From: Acholoe squamosa
Lineage: Eukaryota; Annelida; Polychaeta; Phyllodocida; Polynoidae
Assembly (NCBI GenBank): GCA_949317995.1
Contig: OX439046.1
Span: forward strand, 75,454,786-75,518,785
Length of the DNA stretch: 64,000 nucleotides
Direction of reading: 5' to 3'
Shown here piece after piece: positions 34,061 to 45,401 of this stretch. The position numbers and the translations under genes are program-made. How positions within the stretch are numbered: the stretch's first letter is position 1; every line of letters begins with the position of its first letter. The notes under the pieces were generated by a model, which was given only the letters and a program-made list of their open reading frames with translations, was not told the DNA's origin and did not search any database.

Positions 34061-34682
34061 GTTAGAAACATTTCATACCACAACATTATTCTAGTTGTGG
34101 TATAAAATATTATTATTATTGAAAAATGCCCTATTGTATCTGTATGTGAATTTTTATGCCAATAGAAATATTCAAACTCAAACACAACATGAAATTTTGA
34201 AATTTAAGTGGTGCTTAAATCAAAGGCAGATGTTCTTAGCAGCTCTAAGTTATTAAGCAACATTGTAATGGACATGCTGTAGTCAGATTTCCTTCACAAC
34301 TATGCTTATTCTCCTTTACACCTTTTTCCTCTCTTTTTTGAAGGGTCAAACACTCAAAGCACAAGTTATTTAGTCTATAATCATGTTTGTTTTAGGTATG
34401 GCATTATAATGAAAACTGACAGCATTTGATTTCGCCCTTGAAAGTTTATTTGGCAAACACAATGTTAAAAATGCTGTTATTGAGCATGATTCCTGTCAAG
34501 GTTAACTACAAGGCAATTCTTCACCTAACAGTTTTCTCTATACTATTAGAAGTGTGACTTCAAAAATATTGTGTTTCTTTTACTGTTCAATATTTCCCAT
34601 CCATTACAATAAGCCAACATTTTTCTCCATTCAGGTATAAAGACTGGCAAAAGTGAAATAATGTTAATTGGTGTTTAAGACA

Positions 34683-37600
34683 ATGCTCAGTATGCTCAAA
34701 GTTGTGCTGTTGTTGATGGTAATGCCTGTTGTAAAATGTAGGTACTTGCTTAGCACATTCTTAAATAGTTTTTAGAGTCCAAGATGATTCTATTGTCAGC
34801 TTAAAAACTAAATCGATAAACTTTAACATGAAAATGATGTGTTCATTCTTGTCCTAATGCAATTAAAATGTTTTGTATCATCCTATTGTAGAAATCCCGT
34901 ATTTCCCGAGTAAAAGACCATGTAAATCATATCAAGCTAGAATTGAAACACTATAGGAAATATACCGTAATACACATATACAGTTGTTTGAATATAAAAT
35001 GAGTCATAGAAACCTTGAGCTAGGTGGAAAGATTTAAATAAAATCCTTAACGTAACAATGTATCAAATTTGTCAGGTACAAGTTCACGACCAGGAAGACA
35101 CTACTACCCAAGCACATATTCAGAACCGCAGTTTAAAGCAAATGCTAACTGCACTCACGTTGGGGGCTCATTAGCAAAGATCACAACCACTGAGGAAAAC
35201 AATGAGCTGGCAGATTTCCTGTAAGTATTCATCACGGTCATTATTATTGAGAGGATAGTGAATCGGGTTTTTGATAGCTTTTGTGCTGAGGGAAAGAGTC
35301 AGATGGAGACTATAATCTATGGGAGAGGTGTTACTGTACACTGCAAAAATGGTGTTTAGATTTTAAACATGTTTAGGTCTAAAAATGTTTAAAAACTAAA
35401 CATATATGTCAGTTAGGTGTATCATCGACTACACATTTAGGAAAATAACACATTTATTCTAAATACATAAACATTTTTGCTAAACATGTTCAGATGTTTA
35501 GAGTTTAAACAGTTGGATATTAGGTGTTTAGATTTAAACATCAATATGTTTAGATACTTGGATGTCAAATCCACACCAGGTAGCAGCACTACCTCTGAAT
35601 GGACTATCTGCACACGGTTATAATCACTTGTTGTGACAAATATCCCCAAATTCCTTGTTTATCATAATGTCATTTAAATAAATGTTATGAAAATAGACAC
35701 AACAATAGAAAATTAACTAAATTCAACTTACACCACCATCATTACCATAAAATAATTGATGAGCTCCATAACTTACACCTATGTCATGTTATTTTGTAAA
35801 GTATAAAGCAATGTCTTTCCTGCCAACCTGTTGTACTTTCTCAAGTCTCCTATTCTAATGCAGTGTGTACATATATGTGTACATAGCTGTGGCTGATATT
35901 TTTGAGACTTTGCAGTGCAAATACCTGCTAATGTCCTCCAGTAAATGAGAAAACAAACAAAAGATATTCCTTTATTCTTTTTAACGGATACATGTCTGCA
36001 AACCCTTACTTCCCACCAAATCACTTAGACATCTAAACACAAAAAACATAAACATCTAAACGCAAAATTTCATCGATATCTAAACACAAATTTTGAATCT
36101 AAACACCTAGACTTCTAAACACTTGAGCTAAGCACATTGTTTGGCTAAACATGTTTAGGAAATTAATGTGATTACAAAAACATTGCAAGAATATGTTTAG
36201 AATTGTGTTTAGGTTCTAAACACCATTTTTGCAGTGTAGGAGAAATTCTATTGAACAGGTTAAGCCCCTTTTTTTGTTCACTAAACTTGTACCTTTTCAT
36301 CAATACTGGCATCAGTGCTACCAGTGAGATTGAAAATACTTTTATTTCGGATGTTAATGGAAACAATAGCAAAGGAAAATTGATAATAAAAAGGGAAAAT
36401 ATAGACAGACAAAACTACAAGAATGTATTAGTGTGTTACAGGTAACTTACACTGTTACCCTTGTAGAGTCTGGCCAACACATATACTCAGAAAACCTGAA
36501 CTCATTATGGTTTCGATATATTCATTTGCATACATGAGACTACTCTTGTATTGATTGATGTGTTGATGTTAAGGAATAAGGGCACTGAAAGACAAAGCAT
36601 ACAAGATGGTTGCTTTTCAAAGCCTTTTTATCAGACATTCACACCTTCCTAAAGCGAGGACTGAATGCCTAAGCCAGGTACGTGGAGAGTTAGAAAGACT
36701 GTAGGTGTTATAAGTGTATGACTGTGCCTATTGCTTCATCATCCTGTGCATCTTCCTCATTTTACAAAGGACCAAATGGAATGTGGCGACAGCGTGGGTA
36801 GGTGGGAGTGATGCAGCTACTGAGGGAACGTGGATCTGGAAAGACGGGACTGGAGTTGACTTCAGCATACCTCCCAGCCATAACCTACCTGGTGGTACTA
36901 ATATCGCTGACTACCTTAGGATTAAAGCAAATAAAGACTGGGATGTGCGTGCCTATAATGCTAAATCAAGGTTTATCTGTGAGGTAGATGGAGGTAAGTT
37001 AATAGTCTGTGATAGTGCGATACAAATCACAGCTTGGGCCCAACCAAGGCAACATAGATCTTGGTATATTCTGGAATTAATGATCAAAGTTTAATGTATC
37101 ACTTTTATGCTGAATCACTTCCTATTGATTGAACCCTGAATTAGACTAATAAATTCAGCCAGCATAAGTTGGTTTGTTCAATTATGTTCCCTGAAACCAA
37201 GACATCCAGGCAATCTTTCAGCTGTGTGATAGATTCTGCCCAATTGCAATCAGTGAACCTAGGGGAAATGTGAATCAGGACAACCTGCCAATTGGCAATT
37301 AGATTGAATCTGCTAGACTCTCCTGATCTGCCGTTTTATTTAAAGTGCCCTTTATGACATGTTTTTGCAGATTCATCAGAGGCACAGGCTGCTGCAGATG
37401 TAAGGGCAAGCTGGGTGGCTAATGGTCTGTTAGTTCCATCCCTTGGTAAGTAATTGTAATTGATTTCAATATTAACCTTTTTAAGGTGACTGGTGGAGGA
37501 GGGCATCATGCCAATTGATCATCAAGATGCAGCAATGAAGTGTTAGAAGTCTGCTTGCCAGCACCACATTGGTTAACTATTGGGAGTACATGGATCCCAT

Positions 37601-38265
37601 ATAGGGTTGTCACAATGCAAAAGTGCCCTTCATACCATCACCTTTTTTTTTAATGCAATGTGTATACTTGATTTATTCTAGATCTATTATTCATTGTCTG
37701 CATAGTCATAATAGGATGAGTCAAGGATTGAAAGTGAGAACTGTTTAGTATCAAAGGCTCTAAACAGGATACGGTGGAGGTTATTGACACAATAGAATCA
37801 ATTTGGAATAAAATGCTCAGCTTCTTTTCAATAATTATGCTTACAGCCAGAGAGAACAATGTAATGGAGGCACACTTTGAAGACTACCCAACAAATGGTT
37901 TCAACGTTCTGTTTGACAAAAATGACGGAACTTGTGTAAATCTGAATGACTTCTGGACCTACCTACCCATGACCACAATACGATTGACAGCAACAGGAAC
38001 CTTCACAGTGACCCTGGTGGTAACTGCTGACATCCAGACGATCGCTGAGAGAACAACAAAAGTATTTGTGTCTAGATCAGGAGTGTACACTGGGGACTTC
38101 TATGGTGACATAGAACTGTACACTAAGTGTGATTCTCAGTCTAACCTCTCGTTTACCTGTCAGTGTACTGGTGTGTGCTCTCTGTATGTCAGGGTCAGGT
38201 TCCAGAGTATGGAAGCTGCACAGGGTGTAGTTTACCCTCTATGTTCGATTGATATCCATTATTGA
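34683..38265 (+). CDS. Secreted C-type lectin-like protein with a C-terminal Cys-containing domain (five exons)
   Basis: Exons 34683-34741, 35083-35220, 36770-36993, 37371-37445 and 37847-38265 all have AG/GT borders and compatible phases, and sum to 305 codons including stop. Exon 1 encodes a signal peptide (MLSMLKVVLLLMVMPVVKC). Exons 2-3 encode the C-type lectin fold: FKANANCTHVGGSLAKITTT, AWVGGSD...GTWIWKDGTG and SRFICEVD. The outer disulfide Cys pair is present; the inner pair and the EPN/QPD and WND calcium ligands are absent, so sugar binding is doubtful. Exon 5 (about 140 residues) has GVYTGDFYGDIELYTKC and FTCQCTGVCSLYVRVRF, a beta-rich Cys domain reminiscent of galactose-binding-like modules. 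Likely extracellular, perhaps in immune recognition or adhesion. Confidence 0.85.
35339..36236. mobile_element. Non-autonomous CACTA/EnSpm-like DNA transposon in lectin intron 2
   Basis: The terminal inverted repeats read CACTGCAAAAATGGTGTTTA at the left and TAAACACCATTTTTGCAGTG at the right, perfect over at least 20 bases, flanked by TA on both sides. Subterminal regions are packed with short repeats of TGTTTAGA and TCTAAACA in both orientations, as is usual for this superfamily. There is no transposase; the interior (35600-35950) is non-coding. Confidence 0.88.
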
Positions 38266-41200
38266 CAGGATTCTGAAGAAATGACAACAAGCAAGGAAGG
38301 TACTCTAAGTTCCTACATGTAACTGCAGTTTTGCTACTAATTAGTTGGGCTGTTATATCATCTTTTGAAATACTCACCTAGTATGAATGAATATATATAG
38401 ACCACCTAAAACTGCAATGATGTCTCAGTTATTCAGAGACTCATATGATTGCCTCTATATTCAGTGACAAAAGCAAAAACCTCCACAGCCCAAAATTATG
38501 ATGAGGGAGAGTACAGTACATGACCCCTGATCAGAATTATCCATACAAAAAGATAAAATAGGTACCTATAGGAAGGATAAAGCTGGCAGGTGAGGGGATT
38601 CACTCCCACCAGACAAAGCTGCTACACCTTTAATTGAGACAGGGTAATCATACATGTAGACATATGTCCCTTGACACCCATGGGTAAATTTCAACCTACA
38701 TTGTTAGCTTATTTAGCGTCACATGCACTTTATATACTTTTTGTTGCCATTTTAACCAAGTGGCCTAACAGTCGTGTGTATTTCTTTAATGACCAATTTG
38801 TCATCCACACCATGCATACAAAGAATGAGTGGTATATGGTGGTTTTCTGCTATTTTGTTTTACACTAATACTGCCTGTGGTTATCATTTCCACAATTTTA
38901 ATAGTTCCCTCCATTGAATCAATTTACAAAACAAAAATTGTAGGCATTTTTTTGGTATATTCTTGTATATTGTTTGTGGAATGGAAATTTAATCCACATT
39001 GTGATTACATATAATATAGAGGTACAGTAATTCCTTTGATTGATTTAGAATTGTAGGTTTTTTAAGATAGTTGAATATATCATGTGTGGTGGGAAAACTT
39101 TAATCCATGTTATCATCTGAAATAAATAAACCGTCACATTTTAGTAATTTTTGGTGAAATTTCAACCTGTTCATCTAGCAATAAATATGTATTTGTATAA
39201 CCATACAAAGCATATGTGGACTATTTTGTCTGCAAAAATCTTTTTTTACAGTGATACAGCCTGTAGTTTTCATCATAACCAATGCATTATTTCAGATCTG
39301 CCTTCCTTGAATCAATTTAGATTGTAAATATCTTAATCATTCTCATGTGTTATGCATAGCAAGATATATTTCACCGTCAGTTTTGTTACTGCATTATGAT
39401 GAGTGTGAAGATTTTCTATACAATTTTTGTTTAGCTAATATGATATTCTGTAACTTATTACTATTATGAGAATATGTAAGACTAGAAATCAACAGTCCAT
39501 GACATGAACAATGATGTACAGAGTGAACAGCCGCCCAGTGTTCATATTACTGACTGCTCTGTGTTTCAATACATAAACAAGAAATGCGGTTGTGACCGCG
39601 TAAAAAAACGCCTCCCGCCGTTAATGTCGGTATACCAGTGTTTGATGACATGTCTCATAAAAGCAGACATAAAGAAGATTTCACAATTATCAATTTCTCT
39701 ATTCAGTAATTTTGTATTGTGAGACCTCATCACATGGGGCAAATGCAATCATCATAGCGCACTCCCGTACCGCTTCGTGGTACCGCCGCTACGTGGCGTG
39801 GGAGGTGCTAAAAAAATGCACAGTTTGCTCAATGGATATGAAATCCACATTTATACTGCTTATCTTTGTACATCAATGGGTCACTAAATAGCACACTGTC
39901 TTTTTAAGTAGAACAATGTTGTGCTACAAACATTGCATGAGCTGACAGGTGTGGTCAGTTCAATGTTGCAGTCCAAATAAATGATGAATTGGATACAGAG
40001 ATGTTTAGATGTGAACATTGCTTTATGACATCGCTAATTCCGACAACGCTATAGATTTGTACTACTTACACTGTATTCAATGGGGGGATGGAATACGTTG
40101 CCTGTGTATTCAACGCCGCCATTTTGAAATTTATACAGAGTTAGCCGTTGGTGCCAAATGCTTTTAGTTTCGGTTAAAATGTTTTGCACTTTAATTTTTC
40201 TCTTTCAAATATGGCGGTTATTCTTAGATATACATGAGACAATTCATAACATGATATCATTTGACTATTTCATTCATTTATTTACGGTAAAAAACATATA
40301 CTAAATCCGAAACTAAAAGTGCTTGGCACCAGCAGCTAGCTCCATATCACGTGACCTACTTCGTCGAGCAAGCTGTCATGGCAGATGAAAACAAATCGAG
40401 ATGACACAACACATTGAAAATCAGTAAATAACATTGTGTTTCTTTATTTTAAAGCAAATTCAACCTGTAGGGTCATGGCATAAATGCAAATGTCAACGGG
40501 CATGGGATATTTTAGCATCCCCTCCATGGTTCTGCTCATATTTAACAAACCACCTCTGGGAATACGATGCTAAAATATCCCATGCCCGTTGACATTTGCT
40601 TATTTACTCCCTCTATAGTAAATGTACACTTACTTGTGTGGTTGACTTAAATTACTTTTATATCAATATTACATGACACAAGTCTACTGATGGCAGAGGG
40701 TGAGTTCACTGCCAAAGGGTAGACTTGCAGCCGCGTGTCTCGCATTTATAGCCAAAAAGGTAATGCATATCTATTCTGTGAAAAAGAGCATGAAGTGATT
40801 ATATCAGCATCAAGTCTATTATATAACTAAACAACTCCATCTTATATCCTACTTGATGGGTGTTTATTGATAATGCAATAATGTGCATATCAAACTAGGA
40901 GATATTTACGTCAACAAAAGAACACAAGTCACAGGGTGAGATTTGACATCTTTGACCTTTTGTTCTGGTTAATACTTTGAAGGGCGCCTATTTGCCTCGT
41001 TGGCAAGCCAGGTCATTCTCCTTCAGTAGCTTATCTTGCTGTATGTATAAATATGGAGGTTTTTCTTTTCCGTTTATCCTTGATGACAGCCCTATCTGTA
41101 TGCTTCCAGGAGTGGTGAATGTGGACAGACACAATCTGTGTACCTGGTAACCAAGGGAGACAGGTATGTGAGTGAGTTCAAGTCTTACAGGGGGCACCAC

Positions 41201-42050
41201 TACTATACCCCTGGGGTCTGTTACACAAATGGTGCTCATTAAATTGTGTTCATAACAGAAAATATGTCGATAGTAACGAGCATGAGCGTAAGTATAAAAT
41301 GCGTTTCATAATGCCTACTTGTCCAGAAGAACACCTAATGTTTTCATACTCATTACTTTTCCAATTCTTTAATAATCGCACATTCATTGATGTTGGCATT
41401 CTTTCAGAGAGGGTTAGGTACATGGTAAAGTACACATGTTTGGGTACTACGTCACTGGAAGGCCACACAAAACATGGAAAATAGATTTAATCCCCACATG
41501 AATTTGAAAATATTTAAGATAACAAATACCTAAAAAGGCCCTTTACAACAACTAACATTCTGCTGAATGACCCCCCCCTTATGCAATTGAAAATACAAGT
41601 AAAATACTAAACCATGATAATCGGTTTTAAAGACTAACGAACACCAAATAGTCTGATAGTGTATTGTTCTTCTCTATATTTGGAAAATTAAGAAAATGCA
41701 TGTTCTACAATTGCTTCAAAAAAGTATTACCCCATTGTAAATCTTTATAACTTCTAGTGTAAACCCTTTTATGGGCACCAAATCAATATATTAACAATCA
41801 GTTATGAATATTAAAGAACACCACAAATATATTAACGATCAGCTATGTTTCTATAGAAATACCTTGATATTGCTGATCTACTAAAGAACACCAAAAAATT
41901 AACGAGCACCATCTACATCTATACTTGTAACATATTTTCCAATAAATTATAATTAATGACCACAGATTTGGGCAGAGTTCTTTTTTTTTTTATTGTTTAG
42001 GACCTTCTGACAAGAGGTTGCTGATATTGAACTTTAATCATAATCTATTT
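38266..42050. other. Intergenic stretch with two inverted repeats, no gene seen
   Basis: Contains a 34-base perfect inverted repeat (40488-40521 with 40567-40600, GCAAATGTCAACGGGCATGG at the left) and a looser one around CCAAATGCTTTTAGTTTCGG (40155-40174) with CCGAAACTAAAAGTGCTTGG (40306-40325). Another short palindrome lies at 39756-39808. Short open frames are not supported. Confidence 0.5.
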
Positions 42051-42054
42051 GTCA

Positions 42055-42301
42055 TTTTACAACAGATCAAAGACCCGATGTATTATAGTATGTGGGAATG
42101 AGGGGAAAGGTGCCTTCCTGCATGATGGGAGAGTAACCATTTCCGAGAACATCTGCTGGGAGAGTGAGGTAGTCAGCCAGCCCGTTGCTGAGAGGTTTCA
42201 ATGTAGGGGGATAGTAAATGGCAGTAGGCCTAGACCTATATCATTTACAACAATCATTAATACGTCACCTATCTCAAAATGTGCAATACTACCTATGAGG
42301 T
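42055..42301 (+). CDS. Possible exon of an unknown gene
   Basis: Preceded by TTTTACAACAG and followed by GTAAGAAC, i.e. credible acceptor and donor. One frame is open across it and has mixed composition (CIIVCGNEGKGAFLHDGRVT, VAERFQCRGIVNGS). I do not recognise a domain. A second open frame follows at 42472-42708 (TDLKVMEGIIWNIYQVDYVQ) and may be another exon. GC content is higher than the surrounding DNA. It may be host coding sequence or a decayed repeat. Confidence 0.3.
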
Positions 42302-42471
42302 AAGAACATAGCCATGAAATGGTTATGCAACCCCCCACTTGTGCCGAAGGCACTAGTTTATTTAAACAATGACAGATAAAGCTTATTGGCTCTAGTAAAA
42401 TGATTGCATCATCACATGTTCAAAAATCAATATCTCCAAGACTATGCAGTGCACCCTTGATATTCCGCTAG

Positions 42472-42708
42472 GTGCTGTCCCTGGACTTTGCTGGTTGGAA
42501 GTCAAGGCGGACGGAGCATCAGATCACTGACCTAAAGGTCATGGAGGGCATTATCTGGAACATATACCAGGTTGATTATGTCCAGCCATCACACCCTAAT
42601 GTCTCTCCACTCCCCAGGCAGACCAGATACCTTGCAATATGTCCCTCTTATGAGATGTCATGTAGATTCATTAAGATGCTTGACTTTCTGCCACTGATTG
42701 ATGGGTAG
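42472..42708 (+). CDS. Possible second exon or ORF of the unknown gene
   Basis: 78-residue frame ending at TAG near 42708. Mixed composition with four Pro in SHPNVSPLPR and two Cys (CPSYEMSCRF). No domain recognised. Kept only because of its position just downstream of the preceding candidate exon. Confidence 0.22.
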   Translation: MLSLDFAGWKSRRTEHQITDLKVMEGIIWNIYQVDYVQPSHPNVSPLPRQTRYLAICPSYEMSCRFIKMLDFLPLIDG

Positions 42709-43505
42709 ATACCATAGTGTCAGATTGCAACAGTGGGGTTCACTATATAGAATTACCAAGATAAAAAGTCACAATATTATTCCCAAGTACCAATATGTCA
42801 ACCATGCAGCTTGGTGAAGAAACATGACACTTTAAATGATTAATAACACATATTGTTCCCTCAGATACCATGGCAGAGACGGAAACCAGATCAGGCGAAC
42901 TATAGGAGAAAATAAAGAGAGATAAAATCCATTCCCTGATAACACCTGGCAGTACTTAAAGCTGGCAGAGTATCATGGAACAGACTATTGTGTCCCCACC
43001 GTATAGGCAATCTGCAAGTGTTATAAATCATGTTAAAGCTGATAACTTTCTATTTCATATTTTAAACTTGTAGGGCCTTTTCTCATCTAATCATTTTTTT
43101 CACTAGGATGTTATCATCAATTATTAAAAATATTATCGTAGGACCTCATGCAAACATTTTCAAAGTACACTTAAAACCCTTTTTTTTTTAAACTTTACAA
43201 AAATCTACGAACCAAATAACAACATTAAAAACAATTCCTAACACTTGTAATTCAAGAACATACATTTAGGGAGGTTATGACACTAGACGCCTACATGCAG
43301 AGCACGTGTTATCTTATCTATAATAGATGTGAATGCGCTTTGTGTAGATGGATCGTACTCGTCTTTTCATCCATTCACTTATTCATGGCTTTCAATAACT
43401 TCAAAAGGCTATATGGAAACTTATTCCATTGTCGATGTTTTATAATGCATTTGCTATTATAGTGAAGGAGTAGTGTATAATGTATCGGAACAGGACTATA
43501 GCTAA

Positions 43506-45401
43506 GGGGCTGTGTACAAATGACGTCATGCAGGAGGGGGGGAGGGGGGGTCCCACTTGCCATGACCAAGCATGACAAGGGGGGAGGGGGGGTCATGGGC
43601 TGCATGACATCATGTCATCAAGAAATCACAATATGTTTTGGTTTTGGCAAGATCAAAAACTTTTATAAAAAGATTTGTAAAGGTAGGGAGGTTTAATGCA
43701 TTCATCTGACATAAATTTAATTACCTATAGGCTCTACATGCATGCATTCCTCAGACATCCCGCTCAATGAGTGTCACTGCCATCAATGTCAGTGTAAAAT
43801 CAAGGTGATGTCCAGGCCACTATAAGGGGGCACTACTACTCTATCCTACCTATACCAATTTAACCCTTTTTGAAAAGGGCCACTGCTGCCCTCAGGATCT
43901 AAAATGATGCATCTAAAATACCCCTGAACTGCTGCTGCCTTCATAGTATTCCACAGGCTTCTTTTGGAAAAGGTAAAGGTGTGATATTTCCCCCCGCCCT
44001 CCTTGAGGTGTCAAAATTATTTTGCTCCTCCCCCAATCCACCCCCTCCCGGAATCCCACTGTTGATAATAACAAGCACTCACCTGGAGCTCTCCACCACC
44101 CTGTTGCTATTTTCACTGAGGGGATGCTTTGGGGGATGTAAAGGGGACCTCCCCCCAAACTTGCTCTCCACATCTTTGTCTGAATGGAACTCTATCGGAC
44201 TCACCTTATTTGCAGATTCTACAGTAAAATGCTGAGGTGACTCGATTGCTTTGTAAGATCATAAATTGGAATAATGATTGCAATCATGGTCTCCTGAGAA
44301 TTTGTGATGCTTTCTGAGACTTTTTTTTTCTATTAGGCCACTCACTAAATTCAGAGTGTTCTGCCTGAAACCTATTTCTAGTACACTTGTATATGGTTCA
44401 AGTTACAGATTAAATCAATACATTCAATATATCAATACATTCAAGCGTACAAGGCGTAGCCCGCATATAAGGCGCACCTAGAGTTTTGGAAAATTCTCAA
44501 AAAAATAAAAAATTCATAACTTTGGTTCTACTGAATGAATTTTCAAAATTCAAAAACCTATGGGTAGCTTGGGCCACCTTGGGCCCTCCTGGGCCCCATT
44601 TTGTCCCATTATCACCAAGGGGGCATGTAAAATATCAAAAGAACGGTCTTGGTGTCCCCCTTGTGGATCCAATGAGAACTAAAACCCCCCATATAAGACA
44701 TGCCTTATACACGGGAGATTACGGTAATAACTGTTCTCGATTTTCTCTTCGCTGACAAGTGTACAGCTTTCGCTGCAAAGAAGGCAGACTATTAACTGTA
44801 TTGGACTATTGATCTAGACAGTTTTTAAGCCCTTTTGTCACAGGAAATACTTGTGTATGATCACTACCATAGTACTCCGTGTATAACTATAAGGCACGGA
44901 AATGGTACATCCTGCATATAGGGACCCATACATTATATAAGCTGACAGTGTTTGGCATGTTTCTCTGTTCATTTGTTGATAAGTGCTAGTTCTTTTTTCA
45001 CTTTGCATGTATCTTATCCTTTATTGCAAATTCACACCCACTATATGTCCCTTTGAACCATAGAGCCTATTGAGGTTTCCCATAGTACACTCTGTTCGGG
45101 GAGGGTTCCTGCTAATTACCATAAGTAGGTCAGTCATGTGACCTGGTCTGGCCAATGGCCCTGGACCGGAATTCTGCCAGCGCAATGGGCGATAATACAG
45201 CATCGCGTAACCTCAATCGGCCGTATTTTAATTTGTTTATAGCCTATAGGCCTTCACTATTCATGCACTTGGGGGGGTATCTCTCTGCATGACGTCATGC
45301 TGAGGGGGGGGGGTCAAGTGTTGTATGACGAAACATGACAAGGGGGGAAGGGGGGGTCAAAAATGGTCCAAAAGTGCATGACGTCATTTGTACACAGCCC
45401 C
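43506..45401. mobile_element. Non-autonomous PIF/Harbinger-like element
   Basis: The terminal inverted repeats GGGGCTGTGTACAAATGACG at the left and CGTCATTTGTACACAGCCCC at the right are perfect, followed inward by G-rich/C-rich GGAGGGGGGG tracts. The 3-bp target duplication TAA (43503-43505 and 45402-45404) is typical of Harbinger. Removing the element restores the inverted repeat of the surrounding transposon. There is no transposase frame; 1896 bases. Confidence 0.9.
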
